From: Pararcticibacter amylolyticus
GTDB taxonomy: Bacteria; Bacteroidota; Bacteroidia; Sphingobacteriales; Sphingobacteriaceae
Direction: 5' to 3'
Assembly: GCF_003130405.1 (NCBI RefSeq)
Contig: NZ_QEAS01000016.1
Span: forward strand, 76,042 to 133,686
Length of the DNA: 57,645 bases
Part shown: one piece after another, positions 44,339 through 52,784 of the stretch
Layout: each line of letters begins with the position of its first letter
Position numbering within the stretch: the first letter of the stretch is position 1
Program-made: the position numbers and the translations under genes
The notes under the pieces: generated by a model
What the model saw: only the letters and a program-made list of their open reading frames with translations
What the model was told of the DNA's origin: nothing
Database searches by the model: none

Positions 44339-45013
44339 TTATTTTTTAACCCGATAACCAACTCCGCGGACGGTTTCAAGCCATTCGGTACCGGCATACG
44401 CGTTTAACTTCTTCCGTATGTTTTTAATATGCGCATCGATATAATTTGAATCATAGTCGTCCCCGGCAAACGACCCCCATATATGTTCACACAGTTGTAC
44501 ACGGGTAAGAACCCGGTTTTTGTTGAGCAGCAAATAGCTTAAAAGATCAAATTCTTTACGCGACAGCTCAATCTGCTGTTCACCATAAAATATCAGTCGT
44601 TTTTGGATGTCCATACTGAATTCCCCCATTGGAATCCGGTCTTCATTAATGTTAAATTTCCTTCGGGCAATAGCCTGCATCCTGGATTGAAGTTCCAAAA
44701 GGTAAAATGGTTTGGCCAGGTAATCGTCGGCACCAAGGTCGAGGCCGCTGACCCTGTCTTTTAAATGAGTACGCGCTGTAATGATGATATATGCTGCTTC
44801 AGGGTTGCTCTTTTTTGCTGTTTTCAATATCTCCAGACCATCACCATCGGGCAAGCTTAAGTCAATCAAAATAAAATCGTATTGGTTGAGCTCTAATTGT
44901 TCTACCCCTGTCCTAAACGAATGAGCTAAGTCGCAAACATAAAAGCTCTTTTTAAGGAAAGCTTCTATTTCGTAAGCGAGAGTTTTTTCGTCTTCAACAA
45001 TCAATACCTTCAT
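44339..45013 (-). CDS. OmpR/PhoB-type response regulator
   Basis: A 224-residue regulator. Receiver: 'VLIVEDEKT', Asp51 in 'FILIDLSLPDGDGLEIL', Lys in 'DYLAKPF'. The C-terminal winged helix ('ELSRKEFDLLSYLLLNKNRV', 'HIKNIRKKL', 'WLETVRGVGYRVKK') binds DNA. The frame is open far upstream to 45328, but that part overlaps the barrel gene in another frame; ATG 45013 opens the receiver domain correctly. The gene lies 10 nt after the barrel gene and 1 nt before the kinase, so the three form an operon. Confidence 0.95.
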   Translation of the reverse strand: MKVLIVEDEKTLAYEIEAFLKKSFYVCDLAHSFRTGVEQLELNQYDFILIDLSLPDGDGLEILKTAKKSNPEAAYIIITARTHLKDRVSGLDLGADDYLAKPFYLLELQSRMQAIARRKFNINEDRIPMGEFSMDIQKRLIFYGEQQIELSRKEFDLLSYLLLNKNRVLTRVQLCEHIWGSFAGDDYDSNYIDAHIKNIRKKLNAYAGTEWLETVRGVGYRVKK

Positions 45014-45023
45014 AACAGGCGAA

Positions 45024-45863
45024 TTAAAACTGGTAATAAAATGAAATATCGAACAAAGATTGCTGCTGCCTGAGCTCCGCCTCCGCCTTCGGTCCCAATA
45101 TGGAAAACTGATAACCGACCTCCACCAAATAATCAGACCGGCTAAAGCCAAGAGGAAGCCTGAAATTATAAGATAATAAATTAAAACTGCTTGATTGAAT
45201 TGTAACGGGGGTAGAAGTAGCTGTCGAATTAGCCTGGCCGCCTGCCCCCTTCCCTTTCCCCTGATTTCGTTTTTCCTTTTTGGCTGAATACGTATTATAA
45301 AAATGCCTCGTCCCGGCAACCAGCTCAATTGCTGGCTCTATATAAAAGGTATTCTTATCACTTAAAAAACTGCCCAGACTGATTTCCTTCGAATTCTCCA
45401 GGCTTAAAAACAAATCGCTTTGCTGGCCAAATGCATAGTCAGCACTCAATTCACTCTTGAGCAGAGAAAATGAACCTGTTGCTGAAAGATTAATATTGTT
45501 TTCATTTGCGGCCTGAAGTAAAGGGGAATTTGAAGGAAAAAAAGACCGGGAGTACGAAGCACCTATGCCAATCTTGTCATTAAAATCAAAATCGTATCCT
45601 GCACCCAGGTCTGTTTCTGAAATACCTGATCCGAAGTTCAGAAGTTTATAAGCCCCTGCCGAAAAATGAAGGCCAGAAGGCAACCTAACGGTAGCATTGA
45701 ACAATGCATAGGGTAGCTTTACATTAATTGACTGACCATAATAGCTTACATCACTGCTATACAACCCTGCTAAGGTGACAGTTGCCTTTTTCGTAGTATC
45801 ATCCTGTGCAATCACCTGGATTGACGATATGAGAAACAACACAAACAGTAATCTAAACCTCAT
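45024..45863 (-). CDS. Outer-membrane beta-barrel protein upstream of the OmpR pair
   Basis: A 279-residue exported protein with signal peptide (cleavage near 'QVIAQ', residue 20). The rest is a series of amphipathic strands with aromatic girdles and ends 'SLFDISFYYQF', a classic barrel end. One loop is low-complexity and charged ('KKEKRNQGKGKGAGGQANS'). The family is not recognised; a porin-like or sensor-linked barrel is possible. It is 10 nt upstream of the OmpR gene, so the regulators may respond to its state or control it. Confidence 0.8.
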   Translation of the reverse strand: MRFRLLFVLFLISSIQVIAQDDTTKKATVTLAGLYSSDVSYYGQSINVKLPYALFNATVRLPSGLHFSAGAYKLLNFGSGISETDLGAGYDFDFNDKIGIGASYSRSFFPSNSPLLQAANENNINLSATGSFSLLKSELSADYAFGQQSDLFLSLENSKEISLGSFLSDKNTFYIEPAIELVAGTRHFYNTYSAKKEKRNQGKGKGAGGQANSTATSTPVTIQSSSFNLLSYNFRLPLGFSRSDYLVEVGYQFSILGPKAEAELRQQQSLFDISFYYQF

Positions 45864-45919
45864 GTATGAACAACTCCGATCTCATTAATAAACACCTTAT
45901 TGACCATAGGTACAGTATT

Positions 45920-46234
45920 CTACGGTTTCTTTATTTTCGGCCGAATGACTTTAATTGGCTTTACTTTAACATTTGGCTTGGGAACAACCTCTGGCCGGGA
46001 TTGTTTTCTGGCCTTTGGAACCTCCGGTATATCTTCTTTTGGGTGATCAGGCTTATCTTTTTTGTCAGATTTCTTCCTGTCACCCTTCTTGTCATCCTGC
46101 TTTTTTTCCTGCCGTTCCTGATCACCCAGCATCCGGGATTCAGAATGTTGAGACGATAAAGCCAACACCGGAGACATCATAAAAAGGACAATAGCAGCAT
46201 ACTTCCTTAATAGTGGTATAAATAAGCCTGACAT
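45920..46234 (-). CDS. Small exported Lys/Pro-rich protein
   Basis: About 104 residues: a hydrophobic N-terminal segment ('YAAIVLFMMSPVLALSSQ') then a strongly charged tail with many Lys, Asp and Pro ('KKQDDKKGDRKKSDKKDKPD', later 'KVKPIKVIRPKIKKP'). The charge pattern changes from mixed K/D to K/P. It might bind an anionic surface such as LPS or peptidoglycan. I do not recognise a family. The frame has an earlier ATG at 46279; ATG 46234 gives a more normal signal. It is 56 nt upstream of the barrel gene in the same direction and may start that operon. Confidence 0.6.
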   Translation of the reverse strand: MSGLFIPLLRKYAAIVLFMMSPVLALSSQHSESRMLGDQERQEKKQDDKKGDRKKSDKKDKPDHPKEDIPEVPKARKQSRPEVVPKPNVKVKPIKVIRPKIKKP

Positions 46235-46406
46235 TCGATAAATATAAAAAGTTTGCGCAGCAGGACAGTCATTATTCATACAAATATCCTAACCGAAGAT
46301 GAAATTAACATGAAAACCAAGCCCCAAATAATTCTGGATTTTCATTTTCATTTCATGTTCCCGCTTCAATTTTGGATCATAAAACTTTACAACTAAATAT
46401 ACTGTT

Positions 46407-47207
46407 ATGAAAAAGAAACTGATATACCTGATGACCGCTGTTTTATCAGGAATTATGGTGTCATTCAGCGCCTGTACGAAGGATGGAGACAGCAGAACTG
46501 ACGGCACAGCTAAGCTGCAGATCAGAATGACTGATGCTCCCGGAAACTTTAGTAAGATCAACCTGAGCGTGAAAGAAATCGTTTTGATTTCTAATGGCAA
46601 GCCTTACACTTTTACAGCAAACGCCAACATTTTTAACATCCTTGATTTCAGAATCGGTACCAGCAAGCCCGATATTTTAGTCGCATCAGGAGAGATGCCT
46701 GCAGGCGATATTACGGAGATCCGGCTGGTATTAAACGACTCTGGCAATACCATCGTTGTAGACGGCGGGGAGCAGGCTCTTACGATCCCCAGCGGGCAAT
46801 CGTCGGGATGGAAAGTTAAACTTACCGAAAATCCCTCTCTTTTACCCGGAGCAAGCTATTCTCTGCTGCTCGATTTCGATGCAGCAAAGTCGATAGTGAG
46901 TACGGGTAATGGACGGTATATTTTAAAACCTGTTGTAAGAGGCGTTGCAACTGCTACCTCCGGACTAATTTCAGGTGCTGTATTGCCGTTGGAGAGCCAC
47001 CCGGAGATATTAGTCATTGCAGGAGCGGATACAGTTGGCACAGTGCCAGATCCGTTAACCGGTAAATTCACCGTCGGTGGTCTCGCCGCAGGAACTTACA
47101 GTGTGAAATTTTCACCGGTGGCAGGATATAGAGACAGCACAGTCACCAATATCGCCGTTTCCGCAGGCCGTAATACTGATTTAGGGACGGTAACGTTAAA
47201 GCAATAA
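46407..47207 (+). CDS. DUF4382-domain lipoprotein
   Basis: A 266-residue exported lipoprotein (lipobox 'VSFSAC', Cys23). The DUF4382 domain covers about 35-190 ('LQIRMTDAPGNFSKINLSVK', 'AGDITEIRLVLNDSGN'), and the C-terminal 75 residues form a carboxypeptidase-like or Ig-like beta domain ('GLAAGTYSVKFSPVAGY'). Function of the family is unknown; such proteins sit on the surface or periplasm of Bacteroidota. It is divergent from the Lys/Pro-rich gene and ends just before a strong terminator, so it is a single-gene unit. Confidence 0.92.
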   Translation: MKKKLIYLMTAVLSGIMVSFSACTKDGDSRTDGTAKLQIRMTDAPGNFSKINLSVKEIVLISNGKPYTFTANANIFNILDFRIGTSKPDILVASGEMPAGDITEIRLVLNDSGNTIVVDGGEQALTIPSGQSSGWKVKLTENPSLLPGASYSLLLDFDAAKSIVSTGNGRYILKPVVRGVATATSGLISGAVLPLESHPEILVIAGADTVGTVPDPLTGKFTVGGLAAGTYSVKFSPVAGYRDSTVTNIAVSAGRNTDLGTVTLKQ

Positions 47208-47215
47208 AGATAGAA

Positions 47216-47257
47216 ATACCAGATGAAGCTTATAATTAAATCAGCTTCATCTGGTAT
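47216..47257 (+). terminator. Terminator of the DUF4382 gene
   Basis: A perfect 15-bp stem: ATACCAGATGAAGCT and its complement AGCTTCATCTGGTAT, with a 12-nt AT-rich loop, 9 nt after the stop. The following 267 nt (to 47524) show no gene I can support. Confidence 0.85.
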
Positions 47258-47524
47258 ACTTATAGTTCTATATCTGTCGAGGCTTCTGAATTCAAGTCGC
47301 GATGATATGAAAAACCAAAGTATTAAGTCAAGTTCTCTCTATACAACCGCTTACCTCAATCAGTTGGTAAGCAGTCCCTGTCTACGAGTATCTTATCCAG
47401 ACCTCTTATACCATAGTCATCCGGATCTTCTGTACTTTTTTGAACTCTCCCTCTAACAGATTATACCGCTGCTCCATAGCATGATCAATTGAATAAATAG
47501 TTTCATTTCCGGATTTTCTTGCTT

Positions 47525-48565
47525 CTACTCACAATTTCCTATTCTCGGGTTCTCGGAACTGCCGCATGGAAATAAGTACTTGCTTTGCGGATACTGCGGT
47601 GTTGGATTGTCTGTTACGATCAGCGGCGCCATCATCTGTCCGTTATATCCGGGCATGATCACCTGTTCAGATGAACCGTTCCCCAGGGCCACGGTCTTCG
47701 CTGCCTGGTTATTATTAAAGCTGTAATCGATCATCGCATCCAGGAGACGGTAAACACCGTAATAATCCAGGGCATCAAAAGCACTCCTGCTGTTCGGCAA
47801 TACATGATCGGTGTGATAGGTATAACCGGCAACTGCCGATGATTTAAAATAGATGAAATCTTTCTCACTGCCGGCGATATTGATGTTTTTGAAGATATCT
47901 ATGGCAATCCGGTGATCATTGGTATCATCCTCGTCATATACCTGGGTAATCATCTTTACATTCGATGGAAAGCCCGCCAGTTGCTGAGAGGTGATCTGGT
48001 AACTGTACCATGGCGCCATGGTAAACAAAAAGCGACCGTCCTGTCCCCAGCCTTTTTCTGTAAAACCTTTCCAGGCAAGGCCGATGGAAGCACCGCCGCC
48101 GAAGGAATGGCCCATAAAGCCTACTTTTTTGGTGTCGACAATATTGGTATAGTCTGCCGCAGCTTTAGTGAAGCCGGCCCACAACGTATTATACCGTTCA
48201 TCTACACTGACACCGAACGTTGGATAGGGTACAAAGACCACTACATAGCCTTTTTTTGCAATGAATTCAAACAGACCCCGGTTATATTCCTTGTCTTCAC
48301 CACCAAAGGGATGGGAGAAAAAGATAGTTGGCCGCGGCGAATCCATATCAAGCGGGTAAAAAATAGTCACCCTGGTGCCGGCGTACCGGGGATTGGCAAA
48401 ACTGGTCTCCCCGACCTGGTGCCGGCCGTCGGCGCCGTACCCTGAAACAGGGGGCTGAATAGGTCCCTGCAACTTAGTCTGCTGCGCGGTATCCTGATCG
48501 TTGTTCTTGCTACAGGCGCTGATCAGCAGACACACTGCTATAATTTTTAGAAAGATCCTTTCCAT
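47525..48565 (-). CDS. Exported alpha/beta hydrolase (dienelactone-hydrolase/PET-hydrolase-like fold)
   Basis: A 346-residue lipoprotein (lipobox 'LLISAC', Cys18). The hydrolase core shows 'TIFFSHPFGGEDKEYN' (oxyanion side), nucleophile Ser154 in 'GFMGHSFGGGASIGLAW', an acid near 'QVYDEDDTNDH', and a late His in 'YTYHTDHVLPN'. The overall layout resembles secreted dienelactone-hydrolase or cutinase-like esterases, so an ester or lipid substrate at the cell surface is likely; the exact one is unknown. It is 61 nt downstream of the basic repeat protein on the same strand and could be co-transcribed with it. Confidence 0.88.
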   Translation of the reverse strand: MERIFLKIIAVCLLISACSKNNDQDTAQQTKLQGPIQPPVSGYGADGRHQVGETSFANPRYAGTRVTIFYPLDMDSPRPTIFFSHPFGGEDKEYNRGLFEFIAKKGYVVVFVPYPTFGVSVDERYNTLWAGFTKAAADYTNIVDTKKVGFMGHSFGGGASIGLAWKGFTEKGWGQDGRFLFTMAPWYSYQITSQQLAGFPSNVKMITQVYDEDDTNDHRIAIDIFKNINIAGSEKDFIYFKSSAVAGYTYHTDHVLPNSRSAFDALDYYGVYRLLDAMIDYSFNNNQAAKTVALGNGSSEQVIMPGYNGQMMAPLIVTDNPTPQYPQSKYLFPCGSSENPRIGNCE

Positions 48566-48626
48566 AGTTCTACATTTTTAAGGGTTTACCCGACTCATAG
48601 GCTTACACCCGGAAGTATATGTATTG

Positions 48627-49010
48627 TTAATTACCGGAAGTCCTCCTGTTTTTACTGTTGGTCCTTACCGTGGCGCGCCGGTTGGCGATGTTGCTTTGAG
48701 CGGTCTCTCTCACCGATGATGCGGCAGCTCGCCGGTTGTCCCGGCGCTCACTGCTATTCGCTTCCGCCAAAGTCCTTGCATCCGTTTTGGTTGCGTCAGG
48801 GTCGTTCCTCAACGTCCGTCGCTCGGCGCTGTTCTCTTGAAAGGTTGCCTGCCGTTGCTCTTCTTTACCTCCGGCAGTAGCCTGACGCCGTGCCTCGTTT
48901 GCGTGGTAGGTCGCCCGGCGATTCTGACTGTTTACCCGTTTGACGGATTGTGCAGATACTGCACCGGCACAGATTATCATTGCGATGACAGTGAAAATAA
49001 TCTTTTGCAT
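48627..49010 (-). CDS. Small exported basic repeat protein
   Basis: A 127-residue protein with signal peptide (cleavage near 'AVSAQ', residue 21) and a mature part made of repeats of the form N/E-R-R-x-T: 'NRRAT', 'ARRQAT', 'QRQAT', 'ERRTL', 'ERRDNRRAA', 'NRRAT', 'NRRTS'. It is strongly basic, with many Ala, Asn and Ser, and likely helical or disordered. No family is recognised. The next gene downstream is the exported hydrolase. Directly upstream is a fragment of another secreted protein rich in Val, Arg and Pro. Confidence 0.75.
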   Translation of the reverse strand: MQKIIFTVIAMIICAGAVSAQSVKRVNSQNRRATYHANEARRQATAGGKEEQRQATFQENSAERRTLRNDPDATKTDARTLAEANSSERRDNRRAAASSVRETAQSNIANRRATVRTNSKNRRTSGN

Positions 49011-49160
49011 AGTTTTTATTTTTGTTAATCCAAATTACCTACATCCATACTTTTTTTGAACCCTATTTAGGGTGAAGCTGTCAAACTGCCGGGTGAAATA
49101 TCAAAACCGAACGCTGAATATCAAAAATGGTCAGGGTTAACCAGCACGTCAACAACGCAT

Positions 49161-49259
49161 TTAGTGCACAACAATAACGTACCGGCGAACTACCGGACGC
49201 ACCACAACAGGACGCACAACGGCAACACGGGCGGGCAACAACCACGTGGTGCATTTAAG
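49161..49259 (-). pseudogene. 3' remnant of a Val/Arg/Pro-rich exported protein
   Basis: The minus strand has an open stretch between two stops whose end reads 'RVAVVRPVVVRPVVRRYVIV' followed by VH and stop. This is a typical C-terminal tail of small exported Bacteroidota proteins. There is no start codon and no signal peptide, and the frame closes at 49260. It appears to be the end of a lost gene. The rest of 49011-49326 is without a gene. Confidence 0.4.
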
Positions 49260-49326
49260 TTATTACTTATTTAATCATGATGATTGTACGAAAACAAAAG
49301 CCGAAAGTTATACGCTTCTCATTGAA

Positions 49327-49404
49327 GGATTTGAAGAAGTCGCTCATTTCTCTAACTTTTTCAAAAAACAGACCGACTGTTCTCCTCTGACTTTCAGAAA
49401 CCAG
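49327..49404 (+). pseudogene. C-terminal remnant of an AraC-family regulator
   Basis: The translation 'GFEEVAHFSNFFKKQTDCSP' plus LTFRNQ is the second AraC recognition segment with the usual end. It matches the ends of the AraC proteins at 21364 and 50418 in form but not closely in sequence. The N-terminal sensor and first helix-turn-helix are absent, and the frame continues past the natural end for some 70 codons of non-conserved residues. The gene was deleted except for its 3' end. A broken dehydratase gene follows at 49619. Confidence 0.75.
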
Positions 49405-49618
49405 AAAAAGGTTTCTTTTTGCAAACATTGTTTTGATTCCCGCAAGTACCTACCGATCCGTTCTTGCCAACTTTGTTCTATCAAATTAAAGAACATGGAA
49501 TTAAGCAAGAACACCGTCCTGATTATGCATGGACCGCTCAATAAAAACAATTGGACTTTTCAGAAAACCTGTTTTTCATTTTTACCCGGACCTTTGTGGT
49601 ATATTTTAATCTAAAAAG

Positions 49619-50454
49619 ATGGAAGACAAAACAACTGTTTTGGTAACGGGCGGAACGGGTTTTGTAGCCCGGCAGATAATTCTGCAATTGTTACAAAAAG
49701 GCTACCGGGTGAGGACAACGGTCCGCAGCCTTGCAAGTACAACCGAATTGACAAAAACGCTGATGGTTCAGGGTGTGGCGGCCATTGATCATCTCTCCTT
49801 TGTTGAAGCAGAGCTCACCAAAGACGATAACTGGCAAGAGGTGATGCAAGACTGCAAATATGTATTGAGCGTAGCATCGCCGGTGTTCTTTGAAAAGCCC
49901 AAAAATGAGCAGGAAGCGATCCGGCCTGCGGTGGAAGGCATTTTACGTATTCTGAAGTTCGCAAAGCGAGAGGGCGTGAAACGGGTGATAATGACCTCCA
50001 ATTTCGGTGCCGTCGGCTTTACGCTACCGAAGCAGATTGGACGGATACGGCAGTAAAGGGGCTATCAGTTTACGAAAAGTCAAAAACACTGGCCGAAAGG
50101 GCAGCCTGAGATTTCATACGAGAAGAAGGTGGCGGACTGGAATTTGTGACCATTAACGCTGTTGCCATTTTGGGTCCGCCGGTGGATACGCATATCTCCG
50201 GCAGCTTCCATTTGCTGAATGGTTCGATGAAAGCAGTGCCTGATATTCCGCTGAACATAGTAGATGTCAGGGATGTCGCAGATCTGCATATCCGGGCGAT
50301 GTTAATCCCAGAGGCCGGTGGCCAACGCTTCATTGCCAGTTCAGACGGACAAATTTCATTGCGGGTCGAAAAGGTCAGCGGCGATGTCGGGATTACCGAA
50401 TTGCTACCGTCAGGCGATCAGTTGAAGGATTGCCTGAACTGTAGCGGGCTTTGA
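49619..50454 (+). pseudogene. Broken NAD-dependent epimerase/dehydratase-type reductase
   Basis: The first part is intact: 'VLVTGGTGFVARQIILQLLQ' is the extended-SDR cofactor motif, then 'YVLSVASPVFF' and 'RVIMTSNFGAVGF'. After that the frame is lost: the conserved continuation 'TEADWTDTAVKGLSVYEKSK' is in another frame from about 50029, so there is an indel, and probably loss of several codons, near 50020-50030. In that second frame a TGA at 50107-50109 replaces the Trp expected in 'AERAAWDF', and the protein then reads on ('GGGLEFVTINAVAILGPPVD', 'DVRDVADLHIRAM') to a premature end at 50454. One frameshift, one nonsense codon and a short C-terminus mark it as dead. Confidence 0.9.
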
Positions 50455-51326
50455 CTGGTCTTGAGCTTAAAAAGCTTATTGAACGATTGTGAATGTTCAA
50501 AACCCAGTTGATACGCGATCTCGCTAACAGACAGTTCAGTTGTCGATAATTTTTCTTTTGCCTTATCGATCAGTTTTTCATGGATCATCTGCTGTGCGGT
50601 CTGCCCAGTGAGCTGCTTGAGCAAACTGCTTAAGTATTTTGATGAAATATTCAGTTTGCCGGCCATATATTGAACTGTTGGCAACCCTTCAGCAAGCAAA
50701 CTATCGTTATCAAAATAATCCGCCAGTTCCTTCTCCAGGCGGTCGAGTAGCGAATGGTTAGTTATTTTCCTGGTAATGAACTGACGTTCGTAGAAGCGTT
50801 CAGCGTAGTTCAGCATTGTTTCGAGGTTGGAAACGATAATGTCCTGGCTGAATTTATCAATATTGGAATGATACTCTTCCCTGATATTTTTTACGATGTC
50901 ATTGATCAGTTGCTCTTCCCTGTCTGAGAGAAACAGGGCTTCATGGGTCGCGTAACCAAAATATTCATATTTCTTTATTTTCCTGACGAGCGATGTATTC
51001 CATAAAAAGTCAGGATGTATAAAAAGCATCCAGCCTTCCAGCCCGACCGGTACGCCATTTTCTTCACCCCGCAAAATTTGACCGGGTGATAAGAAGGCCA
51101 TTAAGCCTTCGTCAAAATCATATTTTTGCTGGCCGTAATGTAAACCATCGCAGCCTCTTTTCATTGAAATAACATACAGGTCGAATATTACAGCTTCAAT
51201 CCCCGTATCATTTCTCAGCCCTTTCAGGTCAATGATACTAACCAGCGGATGATGCGGCTTAGGGAGCCCCATCAAGCGATGTATCTCTGAAATGGACCGG
51301 ATCCTGAAGGGTGTTGCTTTTCCCAT
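50418..51326 (-). CDS. AraC-family transcriptional regulator, paralogue of the gene at 21364
   Basis: A 302-residue regulator. Its AraC domain includes 'VQYMAGKLNISSKYLSSLLK' and 'SEIAYQLGFEHSQSFNKLFK', ending 'SPLQFRQ'. The N-terminal half matches the regulator at 21364 in blocks such as 'HPLVSIIDL', 'GWMLFIHPDFLWNTSL' and 'ERQFITRK', so they are paralogues with a common sensor. It is the last gene of a minus-strand group with an SDR and two small membrane proteins. Its 3' end overlaps the dead reductase gene by 37 nt. Control of the SDR is inferred. Confidence 0.94.
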   Translation of the reverse strand: MGKATPFRIRSISEIHRLMGLPKPHHPLVSIIDLKGLRNDTGIEAVIFDLYVISMKRGCDGLHYGQQKYDFDEGLMAFLSPGQILRGEENGVPVGLEGWMLFIHPDFLWNTSLVRKIKKYEYFGYATHEALFLSDREEQLINDIVKNIREEYHSNIDKFSQDIIVSNLETMLNYAERFYERQFITRKITNHSLLDRLEKELADYFDNDSLLAEGLPTVQYMAGKLNISSKYLSSLLKQLTGQTAQQMIHEKLIDKAKEKLSTTELSVSEIAYQLGFEHSQSFNKLFKLKTSQSPLQFRQSFN

Positions 51327-51338
51327 AGTGCAATTTAA

Positions 51339-51692
51339 TTAATTTTTAAACGGATACTTCAGCCAGATCATAATAAGTGGCAGGAGTAGAAAAGGTATTT
51401 CCATCAGGGCCATCTTATAATTTTCTGACTGTATTGCTAATGCCATCACCAGTGTAATTAACATCGCATTGAGTACATTGCCATAAAAGAACGCTTTAGG
51501 CAACAACAGCAATACACCGGTGATTATCGCCAGTGAACCCAGAAAAGGGATAGTCTTTTCGGTAATGCCCAGGCCTGCCATTGCTTTCACTGATTCGGGA
51601 TTATTTTTATAATTAAATGTATCCCAGCCGTGCTTGAAGTTTAACAATGCTGAAGCAATGAGCAACAGCAATGAAATGATGTTCTTTACCAT
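51339..51692 (-). CDS. Small DoxX-like membrane protein
   Basis: A 117-residue inner-membrane protein with four helices: about 3-20, 48-65, 70-88 and 96-112. The layout and the 'AGLGITEKTIPFLGSLAIIT' segment recall DoxX-like proteins. The start ATG directly follows the stop of the 67-residue gene (TAA ATG without gap), so translation is coupled. It lies 12 nt upstream of the AraC gene. Function is unknown; DoxX-like proteins are often near redox genes, here an SDR. Confidence 0.78.
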   Translation of the reverse strand: MVKNIISLLLLIASALLNFKHGWDTFNYKNNPESVKAMAGLGITEKTIPFLGSLAIITGVLLLLPKAFFYGNVLNAMLITLVMALAIQSENYKMALMEIPFLLLPLIMIWLKYPFKN

Positions 51693-51896
51693 TTAGCCGA
51701 GAATATAAGTGTTCATGATATAACCTGCCACGATCGCAATGGGTATGCCGATCAGCGCACTTATGAGTGCCCTTTTTGCCTTGTTAGGGTATTGTGCCCT
51801 GTGCCTGAAGTACAGGAAGAATCCTATTGGCGGAGCGGCATTGGATACAGCCAGCCAAAATCCTGACAACACGTCGTTATTATTTTTCATCTTCAT
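51693..51896 (-). CDS. Small two-helix membrane protein
   Basis: A 67-residue protein with two hydrophobic segments ('FWLAVSNAAPPIGFFLYFRH' and 'ALISALIGIPIAIVAGYIMN') joined by a basic loop, thus likely an inner-membrane protein with a positive inside loop. No family is recognised. Its stop abuts the next start without gap, and the SDR gene lies 93 nt upstream. The length, charge pattern and coupling support a real gene. Confidence 0.7.
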   Translation of the reverse strand: MKMKNNNDVLSGFWLAVSNAAPPIGFFLYFRHRAQYPNKAKRALISALIGIPIAIVAGYIMNTYILG

Positions 51897-51989
51897 TGCT
51901 CTTATATTCTTTTATTTTAAAAAACTAATTCATTGACAATCCCACGAAGTGCGTACTATGGATGTCCTGCGGCAACGAAATTGCTTTTT

Positions 51990-52784
51990 TCATACCGTCC
52001 TGTTTATTTGTTTATTTAATTGCTTAAACTTTCCAAACTCCTTGTGGCCGAAATTCATTAAGGCGTTGGGTATGACACGGCTTAGGAATTTCAGCACTTT
52101 CACCATGCCCGGCTTGATCTCCGGTGTGTCGCTTGCAAGGCCTTTTACAGCCACCGCAACCAGCTTATCCACATCCATCATCTGGCTTTGGTTGGGTTGT
52201 AGGACCCAGCCGTTTTGCAGATTGGTATTTACGCCCGGAGGGATCAGCTCCAGTACTTTGACCCCTGTATCTTTTAATTGAAGACGCAAGGCCATTGTAA
52301 AAGCGTGGGCTCCGGCTTTTGAAGCACTGTAAACGGGAGCTGAAGAATAGGCCATAAAGGCGATCGCAGAAGATACATTTACGATGGCAGCAGAAGGCTT
52401 CTTCATCAGGTGCTGTAAAAACAGATGCGCCATTTGGATAGTGCCTGAAAGGTTTATGTTGATCTCACGGGTAAGGTCTTCCAGGCTGTAGGATGCATCC
52501 TGCATATCGATCAGCCGCATTTCACCGGCGTTATTGATCAGGATGTTCAGTTCAGGGAACTGCCCGACAACATTTTGATAAAGTTTCCTGATTTCGCCCG
52601 GATCACTCACATCGCTCTGAAAGGTATGGACCTTAGGAAACCGCTTTTTTGTCTGCTCCAGCGCCTCCATTTTGCGCCCTGTGACAATGATCGTTGCACC
52701 TTTTTCGCCAAGCTGCTTTACCAATTCCAGGCCTATGCCGCTGGTGCCGCCTGTGATCAGGATGGTGCTGTTTTTTAAATCCAT
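51990..52784 (-). CDS. SDR family oxidoreductase (DltE-like)
   Basis: A 264-residue classical SDR: 'ILITGGTSGIGLELVK' cofactor motif, 'ILINNAGEMR', Ser in 'IVNVSSAIAFM', catalytic 'YSASK'. It is similar to the SDR at 33048 (same DltE-like group). It is the first gene of a likely operon with two small membrane proteins and an AraC regulator. Substrate is unknown. The upstream gap to the IS shows no typical promoter that I could fit with confidence. Confidence 0.94.
   Translation of the reverse strand: MDLKNSTILITGGTSGIGLELVKQLGEKGATIIVTGRKMEALEQTKKRFPKVHTFQSDVSDPGEIRKLYQNVVGQFPELNILINNAGEMRLIDMQDASYSLEDLTREININLSGTIQMAHLFLQHLMKKPSAAIVNVSSAIAFMAYSSAPVYSASKAGAHAFTMALRLQLKDTGVKVLELIPPGVNTNLQNGWVLQPNQSQMMDVDKLVAVAVKGLASDTPEIKPGMVKVLKFLSRVIPNALMNFGHKEFGKFKQLNKQINRTV

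Noticed and set aside
45014-45328. N-terminal extension of the OmpR regulator
   Set aside because: This part overlaps the barrel gene in another frame, and the receiver domain begins exactly at the ATG at 45013.
47258-47524. Minus-strand frame reading 'NETIYSIDHAMEQRYNLLEG' downstream of the hydrolase
   Set aside because: Short, no start codon and no recognisable family; could be chance, so not called as a remnant.
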